Notes: a model not told the origin generated them from the sequence alone. A DNA stretch of 64,000 bases from Daejeonella lutea (GCF_900168015.1 NZ_FUYR01000001.1:804943-868942), one strand, 5' to 3'. Numbered from the stretch's first letter, positions 8,078 through 17,803 are shown. Numbers and translations: made by a program.

Positions 8078-9202
8078 TTATTTGTTGCTCAGCCAGCCTT
8101 TGCGCCAGAAGTATATCATCTGCATGATAGCGATGACCAACATCACTCCCATAGTATACAGATAACCGTTTTCTGAATAAAGTTCCGGCATATTGTGTTT
8201 TAAGATCTTCCCCGTCTCTGGATCCTGATAAGCGAAATTCATTCCATAAACGCCAGCGATGAACGTAAGGGGAATAAAAATGGAGGAAATGATCGTCAAA
8301 ACTTTCATAATCTCATTCATTCTATTACTAATGAACGATAAGTTCATATCAATAAGACTGGTCGTCACATCTTTATAGCTTTCAACCAGGTCAATTACCT
8401 GCATACAATGATCATAGGTGTCTTTAAGGAAAGGCTTTGTCTGTTTATGAATCAGTTTACTTTCACTTCGGATCATGTCGTTCATCTTATCCCTTTCGGG
8501 CCAGGCTGCTCGTCTGATCATTATCATGGCCCTCTTTATGGATTGAGTTTGATACATCAGGGTCTTATCAGGTTTGCGATACAACAGTTCCTCAATAGTT
8601 TCGAGTTCATCCCCAAGTTTATAAATAAGGGTGAAGTAATTATCTACAATGATATCCATCAATGAATAAAGCATGTAAGATGTTCCGCTGATTCGAATGT
8701 TGCCCTTCCCCTGCTCTAGTCTGTGAATAACTGGCTCGACCGTATCTGTGTAATTTTCCTGAAAACTGAAAAGCACCTTTGGGAAAAGCAAAAATGACAT
8801 TTGTTCGTTCTCAATTTCCAGTTCAGCGTCTACATAAAGCATTCGGCTTACCGCAAAGAGGTAGTCGTCATACTCATCGATCTTGGGGCGCTGCTGAATA
8901 TTAGCAATATCTTCGAGTACGAGTTTGTGAACTTTAAATTTTTTTTCAAAATAATCATAGAGCCCGAGATCCCCAATTCCCCGGATGTCGATCCAGTGTG
9001 TTAATGTTGGATGTTTCTTAAAATGTTGGTCAAGTTCATCCAGAGATTCCAGATTCTCGCAGTGATAAGCTGACACTCCATAAGAATACGCTGTTATTTT
9101 AGGTTGTAATGATCCTTCATACAGTTGTATAGAACCAGGGCTTACTCCGGGAACGGGAATGTATTTTTTAGACTTAAGGTGGATGCGCCGGATCTTAGCC
9201 AT
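8078..9202 (-). CDS. corA: CorA family Mg2+/Co2+ transporter
   Basis: 374 aa with a large cytoplasmic N-domain and two C-terminal membrane helices. The selectivity motif GMN is at residues 320-322 (AGVYGMNFAY) and the periplasmic loop carries MPEL, as expected for CorA. It starts 2 nt after the wbqC stop and so is probably co-transcribed with it. The family moves Mg2+ (also Co2+ or Ni2+); the ion preference here is not proven by sequence. Confidence 0.95.
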   Translation of the reverse strand: MAKIRRIHLKSKKYIPVPGVSPGSIQLYEGSLQPKITAYSYGVSAYHCENLESLDELDQHFKKHPTLTHWIDIRGIGDLGLYDYFEKKFKVHKLVLEDIANIQQRPKIDEYDDYLFAVSRMLYVDAELEIENEQMSFLLFPKVLFSFQENYTDTVEPVIHRLEQGKGNIRISGTSYMLYSLMDIIVDNYFTLIYKLGDELETIEELLYRKPDKTLMYQTQSIKRAMIMIRRAAWPERDKMNDMIRSESKLIHKQTKPFLKDTYDHCMQVIDLVESYKDVTTSLIDMNLSFISNRMNEIMKVLTIISSIFIPLTFIAGVYGMNFAYQDPETGKILKHNMPELYSENGYLYTMGVMLVIAIMQMIYFWRKGWLSNK

Positions 9203-9204
9203 TT

Positions 9205-9813
9205 CTAAAGGTACTTATTACTCTGCGGACCCTGATTAAATAAAAGATCAACAATACTTAAATTTGGTATAAATCCATTTCTTTCCTCAAAGACCTGGAA
9301 ATAGGGACGACCATCATTTAAAATTGACCGTTTCGGATGAATACTGCTCCTGAAATCCGGACTGGCAAAGTGTTCTTTTTCAAAATTGTTTGTGTATTCG
9401 TACTGTATGTTTAGCTTCAGGAAGCGCAAAAGCAAGGCCAGAAGATCTTCATTATAATCAAAAAGGAAATCCCACCGTTTTTCATAGAAAGGCATTAGAT
9501 CATCCTCGTAAAACTCGAAGTACGCTGAACTTCTATAACTTGTTTGTAGACTCAATAAATGGAGACGCTGCCAGTTGAAGTCGTAGCTGATCTTCACATC
9601 TTTAACCTTTGTATGATTTTTGGAGCCTTTGATGACAGGAACTATTAGATCAAGTTTACCATTCGGCGAATGTATAGAAGCGCGGTTTCGGAAACTTTGC
9701 TTCTCAAAATGCTCCGCATTTTCAATTACAACTTGATTTCTGTTTTCTTGCAACTTGCTGAAATAGTCGATTGGAGGCAGATAAAATAAAGGGAAAATTG
9801 CGCCTTTTACCAT
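9205..9813 (-). CDS. WbqC-like family protein
   Basis: 202 aa with the WbqC hallmarks LFYLPPIDYF near the N-terminus, FEKQSFRNRASIHSPNGKL, and TSYRSSAYFEFY around residues 90-102. WbqC-like proteins are found near O-antigen and lipid genes, but a firm reaction is not known to me. It is the first gene of the wbqC-corA-mgtE series and is divergent from the lipid A acyltransferase at 9936, which fits an envelope role. Confidence 0.85.
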   Translation of the reverse strand: MVKGAIFPLFYLPPIDYFSKLQENRNQVVIENAEHFEKQSFRNRASIHSPNGKLDLIVPVIKGSKNHTKVKDVKISYDFNWQRLHLLSLQTSYRSSAYFEFYEDDLMPFYEKRWDFLFDYNEDLLALLLRFLKLNIQYEYTNNFEKEHFASPDFRSSIHPKRSILNDGRPYFQVFEERNGFIPNLSIVDLLFNQGPQSNKYL

Positions 9814-9935
9814 TGTATGAGTTAAGTTTGTGATCCGGATGCCGAAATTAGTAAATTAAACAAGCCAGCGATAAGGAATGTTCGCAATCGTCGAGAGATT
9901 AATTATAGCAACTTTGAGTAATTAGAATTTTCAGA

Positions 9936-10817
9936 ATGAACAAAGTTTTATTCGGACTAGTATCTATTCTTCTTAAGCTCATCTCACTTCTTCCCTTTTG
10001 GCTGCTTTATCTCATTTCTGATCTATTGTTTATTTTACTTTATCATGTTTTTAAATACCGCCGTAAAGTTGTTCATAATAACCTGGCGAATTCCTTTCCT
10101 AATAGATCAGCCGCTGAACGCGCGGGAATTGAAAAGAGATTTTATAAATTTCTGGCTGATATGATCATGGAATCAACAAAAAGCATCTCAATAACAAAAA
10201 AAGAGTTGCAACAACGCTACCAGTTCGAAAATCTGGAAGCAATCAGCAGGCATCTTGAGGCTGGAAGATCGGTAATAGCGGTCTCAGGGCACTACGGAAA
10301 CTGGGAATGGGGACCACTTGGAATTCCGTCTGAGCTAGATCGTGATGTGCTTGTTGTCTATAAACCATTGTCTGATACCAAATTCGATCAGCTAATTACA
10401 AAAGTTCGTGCCCGGTTCGGTACGATAATGGTTCCGATGAAACAAACTTTGAGAAAGATTACTGAATATAAGAATACCCCGCATGTGCTGGTGCTCGTGG
10501 GTGATCAAACACCTGTACGCGAAGAGTCCCAATACTTTACTGATTTTTTGAATCAACCTACAGCCGTTTTTTTGGGAGTTGAAAAGATTGCTTCCAAAAC
10601 GAATAGTCCAGTTGTATATTTCAGTATAAAGCGCATAAAAAGAGGACACTATAAAAGTGTAGTTGAACCGTTGATAGAGAATCCGAACGATTGTTCTGAA
10701 TATGAAATAACTACAGCCCACACGAAAAAACTGGAAGATCTCATAGAAAAGCAACCGGACTATTGGCTTTGGTCGCACAAGAGATGGAAGTTCAAACCTG
10801 AGGATATCAAGAAATGA
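9936..10817 (+). CDS. Lipid A biosynthesis lauroyl/myristoyl acyltransferase family (LpxL/HtrB-like)
   Basis: 293 aa. An N-terminal membrane anchor (residues 5-37) is followed by the acyltransferase core with the catalytic H-x4-E motif in SGHYGNWEWG and the conserved VGDQTP block. It adds secondary acyl chains to the lipid A precursor at the inner membrane. ATGA overlap (10814-10817) couples it to the glycosyltransferase downstream. Bacteroidota often carry several paralogues, so the exact acyl chain and position are not assigned. Confidence 0.9.
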   Translation: MNKVLFGLVSILLKLISLLPFWLLYLISDLLFILLYHVFKYRRKVVHNNLANSFPNRSAAERAGIEKRFYKFLADMIMESTKSISITKKELQQRYQFENLEAISRHLEAGRSVIAVSGHYGNWEWGPLGIPSELDRDVLVVYKPLSDTKFDQLITKVRARFGTIMVPMKQTLRKITEYKNTPHVLVLVGDQTPVREESQYFTDFLNQPTAVFLGVEKIASKTNSPVVYFSIKRIKRGHYKSVVEPLIENPNDCSEYEITTAHTKKLEDLIEKQPDYWLWSHKRWKFKPEDIKK

Positions 10818-11830
10818 GTAAAGTGCCCAGCGTTAGCGTTGTAATACTGAATTGGAATGGATTGGTTCATTTGCAACAATTTCTTCCTTCGGTCTGCGCC
10901 AGCACTTTTTCTAATCTTCAGATTATCGTCGGTGATAACGCCTCCACGGATAGTTCGCTGGAATTTATAAGGAAGAACTATCCTCAGATCAAGATAATTT
11001 CTAACGAAATTAACTACGGGTTTGCCGGTGGATACAACAAAGTTCTCGAACAAGTAAAAAGTGATTACTACGTCTTGCTTAATTCGGACGTGGAGGTTCA
11101 GGCAGACTGGATTCAACCAGTTATTGAACAAATGGAGCGCGACGACCGTATCGCAGCTGCCCAACCTAAGATTTTATCTCAAACGGATAAGAAAAAGTTT
11201 GAGTACGCAGGAGCAGCAGGTGGTTACATTGATATCCTGGGCTATCCTTTCTGCAGGGGCCGCATTTTTGATTCTGTTGAGTTGGATAATGGTCAATATG
11301 ATCGCGAAACTGAGATATTTTGGGCTTCGGGGGCAGCACTGTTTATCAAACGGGAAAAATGGGAGGAAGCGGGCGGACTTGATGAAGATTTTTTCGCTCA
11401 TATGGAAGAAATAGATCTATGCTGGCGATTGAAAAATAAGGGTTATAGAATTATGTACTGTCCGGACTCCGTTGTTTATCACGTTGGCGGAGGTACACTA
11501 AATGCTGAAAGTCCCTTCAAGACATACCTCAACTTCAGAAATAATCTGGTTCTTATACAAAAGAATTTATCGTTTTTCAATGCCAGTATCATCATCTTCG
11601 CAAGATTATGGCTTGATCTGGTTTCTTTAATGAAGTTTTTGGTTGATGGGCGGCCAAAACATGCAATGGCCATCAACAAAGCCCATATTGCATTCTTTAA
11701 AGCGATCTTTAAGAATGGAAAAAAAGCCGCCAGGATAAATAAATCACATTATAACAGAACAGGTATGATGAGAATAAGTATTGTTTGGCAGTACTTCGTT
11801 CTAAAGAAGAAAACGTTTGATCGTTTATAA
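10814..11830 (+). CDS. Glycosyltransferase family 2
   Basis: 338 aa. A GT-A fold with the opening VSVVILNWNG, the nucleotide-sugar motif GDNASTDSSLE, the metal-binding LLNSDVEV (DxD-like) and a later acceptor-side motif WASGAALFIKRE. The C-terminal 80 residues are hydrophobic/basic, suggesting membrane association. It is translationally coupled to the LpxL-like gene, so envelope polysaccharide or LPS core synthesis is the likely setting; sugar donor and acceptor are unknown. The 3' end overlaps the convergent aroQ by 6 nt. Confidence 0.92.
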   Translation: MSKVPSVSVVILNWNGLVHLQQFLPSVCASTFSNLQIIVGDNASTDSSLEFIRKNYPQIKIISNEINYGFAGGYNKVLEQVKSDYYVLLNSDVEVQADWIQPVIEQMERDDRIAAAQPKILSQTDKKKFEYAGAAGGYIDILGYPFCRGRIFDSVELDNGQYDRETEIFWASGAALFIKREKWEEAGGLDEDFFAHMEEIDLCWRLKNKGYRIMYCPDSVVYHVGGGTLNAESPFKTYLNFRNNLVLIQKNLSFFNASIIIFARLWLDLVSLMKFLVDGRPKHAMAINKAHIAFFKAIFKNGKKAARINKSHYNRTGMMRISIVWQYFVLKKKTFDRL

Positions 11831-12238
11831 AAAACTTTCGAGCGCGAGGCGATATCCATCCAGGCCAAAACCAGTCAAGACACCTTTACAATTCTTGCCA
11901 GTAAGGGATGTATGACGGAATTCTTCCCGGGCATAAATGTTTGAAATATGAACTTCCACCACTGTTGTATTTATACCAGCTATGGCATCCGCTATTCCAA
12001 TTGATGTGTGTGTGTAAGCGCCACCGTTAAGGATTATCCCATCATAACTGAATCCAACTTCATGCAGTTTATTGATAATTTCGCCCTCAACATTACTTTG
12101 AAAGTATTCTATCTCAATTATGGAATATTTATCTCTGAGTGTTTTTAGATAATCTTCGAAACTGCTATCGCCATAAATAGATTTCTCCCGTACTCCAAGT
12201 AAATTTAAATTTGGTCCGTTAATGATCTGTATCTTCAT
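11825..12238 (-). CDS. aroQ: 3-dehydroquinate dehydratase, type II
   Basis: 137 aa, slightly short but complete. It dehydrates 3-dehydroquinate in the shikimate pathway. Signatures are IINGPNLNLLGVREKSIYG with the catalytic Arg/Tyr lid, the ILNGGAYTHTSIGIADAI substrate loop and the catalytic His in VEVHISNIYAREEFR. Single gene, divergent from xerD with a 33-nt gap and overlapping the convergent glycosyltransferase stop. Confidence 0.96.
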   Translation of the reverse strand: MKIQIINGPNLNLLGVREKSIYGDSSFEDYLKTLRDKYSIIEIEYFQSNVEGEIINKLHEVGFSYDGIILNGGAYTHTSIGIADAIAGINTTVVEVHISNIYAREEFRHTSLTGKNCKGVLTGFGLDGYRLALESFL

Positions 12239-12271
12239 CAGAAATAATTTTAATCAAACTTAGAAAATAAT

Positions 12272-13171
12272 TTGGACTGGCAATCAAGCCGCCGCGGCTT
12301 TAAGGCTTATTTAAAACTTGAACGATCCTTGTCAGCAAATACCATAGAGGCCTATTTGCATGATGTGGACAAGTTGTGGCAATTTTTCATGTCCAAAGGC
12401 GAAGAAAAAAGCCCGGTAAAAGTCACGAAAACCGACCTTAAAGATTTCCTCGTGTGGGTAAATGAACTAGGCATGATCCCTCCCACTCAAGCACGTGTAC
12501 TCTCAGGTCTGAAATCGTTTTTCAAATTTCTGGTACTTGAAAATAAGATGGAAAACGACCCATCCTCTTTGCTGGAAAGCCCGAAAATGACCCGTAAATT
12601 GCCCGATACCCTCAATATCGTCGAAATCAATAGCATCATGGACGTTATTGACCTCTCAAAACCAGAAGGTCAGCGGAATAAAGCGATGCTTGAAACTTTA
12701 TATGGTAGCGGCCTGCGTGTTTCGGAATTAACGGGACTGAAGATTTCAAATCTTCATCTCGACATTGAATTTATCAAAATTTTAGGCAAGGGGAATAAAG
12801 AAAGGCTGGTTCCCATTGGATCTGAAGCGATTAAATTTCTTAGAATTTATTTGAACGAAGTTCGAATCCATGTTCCGGTAAAACCAGGAAAGGAAGACTT
12901 TGTGTTTTTGAACAGAAGGGGTAACCCGCTTTCCCGGATTATGGTATTTTTAATTATAAAAGACCTTGCGAAGGCGGCAGGAATTACAAAAAATATCAGT
13001 CCGCATACATTCAGGCATTCGTTTGCAACTCATTTAATTGAGGGTGGTGCTGACCTGCGTGCTGTGCAGGAAATGCTTGGGCATGAAAGTATTACGACCA
13101 CCGAGATTTATACTCACCTTGACCGGGATTATCTGAGAGAGACGATTGTTCATTTCCACCCAAGGAGCTAA
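12272..13171 (+). CDS. xerD: Site-specific tyrosine recombinase XerD-like
   Basis: 299 aa from a TTG start; an in-frame TAA lies 18 nt upstream and no ATG lies between. N-terminal SAM-like core-binding domain (about 5-92), then the catalytic domain with R149, K173, H245, R248, H271 and Tyr nucleophile Y280. That is exactly one residue off the E. coli XerD catalytic set. It resolves chromosome dimers at dif with XerC and FtsK. No integrase-like cargo, att site or dif site was recognised nearby, so this is a housekeeping copy. Confidence 0.94.
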   Translation: MDWQSSRRGFKAYLKLERSLSANTIEAYLHDVDKLWQFFMSKGEEKSPVKVTKTDLKDFLVWVNELGMIPPTQARVLSGLKSFFKFLVLENKMENDPSSLLESPKMTRKLPDTLNIVEINSIMDVIDLSKPEGQRNKAMLETLYGSGLRVSELTGLKISNLHLDIEFIKILGKGNKERLVPIGSEAIKFLRIYLNEVRIHVPVKPGKEDFVFLNRRGNPLSRIMVFLIIKDLAKAAGITKNISPHTFRHSFATHLIEGGADLRAVQEMLGHESITTTEIYTHLDRDYLRETIVHFHPRS

Positions 13172-13225
13172 AAGGCATTCGAAATTAGGCAATCGCAATG
13201 ATCCTAAGGCCCTATCCCAAAAACC

Positions 13226-14278
13226 TTATTGTTCTTCTTTGAAGTACACTTTGTAGAAATTCATCGATTTATCTTCATCGAAGCCTTTTTCAATAAGCTC
13301 TTTGTTGCCGTGGATATATATGTGAAAGTTCTTATCCAGTTTTAATATACTTTTAAAAACCCGCGCCTGCTTTTTTACAGCTGCGGTGGAAATATCAAAC
13401 GAGCCCTCAAGTCCGGCATCAAATTCATTGTTATAATCTTGAGCGAAGTTTTTGAATGATTTTATTGCTTTCTCATTCCCTATAACATCTTCTGCAAATT
13501 CATCGATGTCAAAACTGTCTTTTTCTTTGAAATATTTTAACGATTTGTTTAAAAGATCGATTTTATCGGCTTTGGAGATGTCAAAATCTTCCTCAATTTT
13601 ATTAGAGAAAAAATCCTTGCAAACGTTAAGTGTATTGCTTGTTTTATTGAAGTTATCATTCCTGATCCTCAGCTTAAGAAATTCATCCTTCCAATAAGCT
13701 GCATCGTTACGGTTAGTCTGATCTATAACCATCACCTTATACCCTTCCGACTTATCCGAATTAAATATTAAACAACCCTTATCGAGTTTATGGATATTTA
13801 TTCCCTGCTCTTCGTAACTCAGATCAAAACCACCTTGAGCGGAATTTATCTTTAAAAAAGGTTCTTTAGTTTCTGACTTAAAGATGCCAATAGCATCAAC
13901 AAGTTGTCCTTCCAACTGCAGGTCTTTAAACCTGGCGATATACAGCTCTCCTGATTTGATTTTTGGATGGTTTGAGATATCAAACAGGTGTTTAGTGATC
14001 TGCCCGCTTAGTTCATGAAATCTACTTTCATCAGCGAAAATATGTGAACTAAAGTGAAATAATTCATTTAAATTCAGATCACTGCTGGAATGCATAAAGC
14101 GGTAAACCTCATTCTCTTTTTCAAAAGGGATAAGGAAATATTGCATCAGCAACCGTCCAAGCATTTCATCAGTTATTTCAAGGGGTTGATCGGATAAGTT
14201 GTAAAATTCGTTCTGAGCTTTATTACCAATTCTGTGGACTGACAGTTCCTCTAAAGAGGCTTCATATGATGATACCAT
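13226..14278 (-). CDS. Nucleoid-associated protein (NdpA/YejK family)
   Basis: 350 aa. The start (VSSYEASLEELSVHRIGNK), the LHHFSS-type segment (LNLNELFHFSSHIF) and the C-terminal half with KSFKNFAQDYN match the 37-kDa nucleoid-associated protein family. No membrane segments. It stands alone between xerD and prmC, convergent with xerD. DNA binding is known for the family; the role in Bacteroidota is not established to my knowledge. Confidence 0.85.
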   Translation of the reverse strand: MVSSYEASLEELSVHRIGNKAQNEFYNLSDQPLEITDEMLGRLLMQYFLIPFEKENEVYRFMHSSSDLNLNELFHFSSHIFADESRFHELSGQITKHLFDISNHPKIKSGELYIARFKDLQLEGQLVDAIGIFKSETKEPFLKINSAQGGFDLSYEEQGINIHKLDKGCLIFNSDKSEGYKVMVIDQTNRNDAAYWKDEFLKLRIRNDNFNKTSNTLNVCKDFFSNKIEEDFDISKADKIDLLNKSLKYFKEKDSFDIDEFAEDVIGNEKAIKSFKNFAQDYNNEFDAGLEGSFDISTAAVKKQARVFKSILKLDKNFHIYIHGNKELIEKGFDEDKSMNFYKVYFKEEQ

Positions 14279-14334
14279 TTCTTAGATTTATAAATTGTAA
14301 GTAGTACCTGTTACGTTGCAAACGTTTCCTGAGA

Positions 14335-15192
14335 TTACATTTGTGCTCTTATCATTCTATCCCGGTCGCGCAGGTCCTGGCGTAGCTGAATATTTCTAAA
14401 ACCCTTTCTACTGAGTAGTGAAACAGTTTCCTGCCCCAGATTTTCATTTATTTCCAGATAAATAAATCCCCCTTTTTCAAGATGTTGGCTCGCAAACCGG
14501 GCAATTGCTTCATAAAAGACTAGGGGATCGTCCTCGGGCACAAATAAGGCCAGGTGCGGTTCATGTTCCAGTACGTTCACATGCATGTGATTCTTTTCAG
14601 CAAGTGTGACATAAGGTGGATTACTGGTGATGACCGAAAAAGTCTGCCAATCGGCGGTAGGATTTAAAATATCATCCAGAGTAAAGTGTATATCAGTGTG
14701 GTTTAATTTAGCATTTTCTTTAGCGACTTCTAATGCATCATTTGATACTTCCAGAGCCGCCACTCCCAGGTTCGGCAAATATTTCTTGATACTGATTGGG
14801 ATACAACCGCTTCCGGTTCCAATATCCAATAACGTTGGTTCTTGCAGCTCAGCAATTCTTATTTTAAGATCTTTCAAAACCCAATCTACTAGTTCTTCAG
14901 TTTCAGGCCGGGGGATCAGAACTGAGGAGTTTACCTTAAATATGGAACCATAAAACTCGGTTTCTCCAAGGAGGTATTGGACAGGTACGCCTTTCTTCAG
15001 ATCGCTTAGGATTCTATGAAAGGTCGTCACCTCACGCCCACTAAGATCATCATTTTTATTATTGAGGTATTGCGTGCGATTAATCTTACAGACGAAACCA
15101 ATAACCAGCCAGGCAATACTCCCTGCTTCTTCAGGGCCATATAAGCCTGTAAGGTCTTCGATAAAGATCTTTTCAATGCTGGCAATTGTCAT
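14335..15192 (-). CDS. prmC: Release factor glutamine methyltransferase
   Basis: 285 aa. Methylates the Gln of the GGQ motif in RF1/RF2. A helical N-domain is followed by a class I methyltransferase with LLDIGTGSGCIPI (SAM loop) and the substrate-Gln motif NPPY in SNPPYVTLAEK. A further catalytic-side block is VPEDDPLVFYEAI. Divergent from ribD, with a 92-nt shared upstream region. Confidence 0.96.
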   Translation of the reverse strand: MTIASIEKIFIEDLTGLYGPEEAGSIAWLVIGFVCKINRTQYLNNKNDDLSGREVTTFHRILSDLKKGVPVQYLLGETEFYGSIFKVNSSVLIPRPETEELVDWVLKDLKIRIAELQEPTLLDIGTGSGCIPISIKKYLPNLGVAALEVSNDALEVAKENAKLNHTDIHFTLDDILNPTADWQTFSVITSNPPYVTLAEKNHMHVNVLEHEPHLALFVPEDDPLVFYEAIARFASQHLEKGGFIYLEINENLGQETVSLLSRKGFRNIQLRQDLRDRDRMIRAQM

Positions 15193-15284
15193 GGCGCAAA
15201 GTAAAGTATTTGAATCTATAAACAGGGACTGTGTTTCGACAATGTTTATTAAAATAATACTGTTATCCTCCTTACTTTTACCGC

Positions 15285-16334
15285 ATGATAAACCATGAGA
15301 TGTTTATGCGCCGTTGTATTGAACTCGCTGCTTTAGGCATAGAGTCAGTTAGCCCGAATCCTTTGGTTGGCGCGCTTGTAGTATCTGATGGTAAAATTGT
15401 TGGCGAGGGTTACCATATGAAATTTGGCGAAGCTCATGCCGAGGTAAACGCAATTAAAAATGTTCTTGAATCAAATGCTGATGGTCCAGCGCTGCTTAAG
15501 AGATCGACAATGTATGTCAGTTTAGAGCCCTGCTCCCATTTTGGCAAAACCCCTCCCTGCGCTGATCTCATCATAAACAGCAATATTCCGAGAATTGTGA
15601 TTGGCTGCCGTGACCCATTTCCACATGTGAACGGAAACGGAATTACGAGACTGAGAGATGCTGGTGTAGAGGTTATTGAAGGAATTCTTGAAAATGAATG
15701 CTACACCTTAAACAAACGTTTTTTCACCAGGATACAAAAGCAGCGCCCTTATATAATTCTTAAATGGGCGCAAACTAAAGATGGATTTTTTGCTCCCGAA
15801 AACAGAAGTCAGAAATGGATCACTTCGTCAAATTCCAGACAACTAGTCCACCGATGGAGGAGCGAGGAAGATGCCGTTTTGATCGGGAAAAACACTGCGT
15901 TAGCGGATAATCCAAGGTTAAATGTGCGAGAATGGAAAGGGAAATCGCCGATACGCATCATCGTTGACAGAAATCTGGAACTTTCTTCAAGCTTAAATAT
16001 CTTTGACCAGAGCCAGGACACTATCATCTTCAATGCATTAAGAACAGAATTAATCGGGAGAACTAAATATCTTGAGCTTGAGGATTTTGACAATCTTCTG
16101 CCCCAGTTAATCTGTTACCAGTTATATTTAATGGATATCCAATCTGTGATCGTTGAAGGCGGAGCAACCGTACTTAATCTTTTTATCAATGCCGGTTTAT
16201 GGGACGAAGCCAGGGTATTTACAGGAAAAGAGGAATGGGAAAGTGGTATTATTGCGCCTGTATTGGAGGGCAAACCTTTACACACCATCACCGTAGGATC
16301 TGACGAACTGAATACATGGCAAAACGAATCATAA
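15285..16334 (+). CDS. ribD: Bifunctional riboflavin deaminase/reductase
   Basis: 349 aa. The N-terminal zinc deaminase has H51/E53 in HAEVNAI with C83 and C92 in PCSHFGKTPPC. The C-terminal HTP reductase (about 155-345) includes KWAQTKDGF and VEGGATVLNLF. It performs the second and third steps from GTP to riboflavin. No FMN riboswitch was seen upstream. A second in-frame ATG at 15300 is possible, but the longer start gives the usual N-terminus. Followed 1 nt later by the DMT transporter. Confidence 0.96.
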   Translation: MINHEMFMRRCIELAALGIESVSPNPLVGALVVSDGKIVGEGYHMKFGEAHAEVNAIKNVLESNADGPALLKRSTMYVSLEPCSHFGKTPPCADLIINSNIPRIVIGCRDPFPHVNGNGITRLRDAGVEVIEGILENECYTLNKRFFTRIQKQRPYIILKWAQTKDGFFAPENRSQKWITSSNSRQLVHRWRSEEDAVLIGKNTALADNPRLNVREWKGKSPIRIIVDRNLELSSSLNIFDQSQDTIIFNALRTELIGRTKYLELEDFDNLLPQLICYQLYLMDIQSVIVEGGATVLNLFINAGLWDEARVFTGKEEWESGIIAPVLEGKPLHTITVGSDELNTWQNES

Positions 16335-16335
16335 G

Positions 16336-17184
16336 ATGATCTATATTATACTGAGCATCTGCTGCAGCGTATTCGTTTCTGTCCTTTTGAAACTGGCAAA
16401 AAGATACGCTATAGATACCCGACAGGCAATTCTATGGAATTATTCTATCGCGGCTGGTTTGACCTATATCATCTATGATCCAGTTATGCCCCCATTGGGA
16501 GGAAGCCTATTGCCTGCATATGTGATTCTGGGTATATTGCTCCCGTCACTTTTTGTGATCCTCGCTCTCTCCATAAGGTATACGGGTATCGTTAAAACCG
16601 ATGTAGCTCAGCGTTTGTCGCTTTTTATTCCGGTTTTAGCTGCATTTTTGTTCTTTGGAGAGCAGCATTCAACACTAAAGATTGCAGGCATTGTTTTAGC
16701 TTTTGTGGCTATTATATGTTCAGTTCCATGGCAAAAGAATGAAGGCGGCACAACATCATACTGGGTGTACCCTCTGGCGGTGTTTATTGGAATGGGTGTG
16801 ATAGACGTTCTTTTTAAACAGATCGCTAAAACAGTTGCAGTTCCATTTACATCTTCGTTACTAGTCGTTTTCATTATGGCATTCACTATTTCCGCCATCT
16901 ACTTATCTACATTATATATTGCCGGAAAGATCAAGTTTGCACTCATCAATGTTCTTTGCGGCTGGATTCTGGGAATTGCTAATTTTGGAAACATTCTCTT
17001 CTACCTCAAGGCGCATCAAGCCCTGGCAAGCCAGCCCTCACTGGTTTTTTCAGCGATGAACATTGGAGTAATTGTTCTGGGATCGCTGGTAGGCGTTTTG
17101 ATCTTTCATGAAAAGCTAAGCAAGATAAATTACCTGGGGGTATTACTAGCCCTTATCTCGATCGTCTTAATATCCCGCGCCTAA
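16336..17184 (+). CDS. EamA/DMT-superfamily transporter
   Basis: 282 aa of almost continuous hydrophobic helices, about ten, in two EamA-like halves (residues 1-128 and 145-280). Starts immediately after the ribD stop and ends 4 nt before the IMPACT-family gene, so the three form an operon. Substrate unknown; the ribD link alone does not establish flavin transport. Confidence 0.85.
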   Translation: MIYIILSICCSVFVSVLLKLAKRYAIDTRQAILWNYSIAAGLTYIIYDPVMPPLGGSLLPAYVILGILLPSLFVILALSIRYTGIVKTDVAQRLSLFIPVLAAFLFFGEQHSTLKIAGIVLAFVAIICSVPWQKNEGGTTSYWVYPLAVFIGMGVIDVLFKQIAKTVAVPFTSSLLVVFIMAFTISAIYLSTLYIAGKIKFALINVLCGWILGIANFGNILFYLKAHQALASQPSLVFSAMNIGVIVLGSLVGVLIFHEKLSKINYLGVLLALISIVLISRA

Positions 17185-17188
17185 AAAT

Positions 17189-17803
17189 ATGCTCTTCGAC
17201 GATACCTATAAAACTGTAAAAACTACCTCTGAAGGCACTTTCCGTGACAAAGGCAGTAAATTTATTGCTTACATCTTCCCTCTCCAAAATGAATCTGAGG
17301 TAAAGGTTATGTTAACCTCTCTGAGAGCTGAGCATCCCAAAGCTAACCATTATTGCTGGGCCTTCCGCCTGACACCCGACCAGTCTGTCTTCCGCCTTAG
17401 TGATGATGGTGAACCATCTGGGACAGCAGGCCGGCCAATCCTGAATACCCTCCTTTCGTATGATCTCACGAATGTGCTGGTGGTTGTAGTTAGATACTTT
17501 GGCGGAACGCTCTTGGGAGTACCAGGACTTATCAATGCGTATAAAAAAGCTACGGTAGAAGCAATAAGCAGCGCAAAAGTTGTTGAAGTAAGTATAAGTT
17601 CTGCATATGAGATCAGGTTCGGGCATGCACAGATGAACGAAGTAATGAAGATAATCAAAGATGAAAATCTTAAAATAATGGAGCAAGCATCAGACACAAT
17701 TTGCCTCATCAAACTCGAAATACGTCAATCAGGCCAAGAGCGTATAATAGGGCGATTTAAAAAGATAAGCACCATAAATCTCAAATTTATTAACACCCTT
17801 TAA
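17189..17803 (+). CDS. IMPACT (YigZ) family protein
   Basis: 204 aa. N-terminal IMPACT domain with KGSKFIAYIFPL, HYCWAFRL and the DDGEPSGTAGRPIL signature, followed by a short C-terminal ferredoxin-like extension (about 140-204) as in YigZ. The family is linked to translation or proline-peptide processing, but no reaction is settled. Third gene of the ribD-EamA-IMPACT run. Confidence 0.92.
   Translation: MLFDDTYKTVKTTSEGTFRDKGSKFIAYIFPLQNESEVKVMLTSLRAEHPKANHYCWAFRLTPDQSVFRLSDDGEPSGTAGRPILNTLLSYDLTNVLVVVVRYFGGTLLGVPGLINAYKKATVEAISSAKVVEVSISSAYEIRFGHAQMNEVMKIIKDENLKIMEQASDTICLIKLEIRQSGQERIIGRFKKISTINLKFINTL

Noticed and set aside
10760-11164. Open frame antisense to the acyltransferase/glycosyltransferase junction
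   Set aside because: Shadow of two well-supported plus-strand genes; no family resemblance.
12272-13171. Integrase of a mobile element
   Set aside because: Catalytic residues and spacing match housekeeping XerD, and no att site, cargo or repeats flank it.
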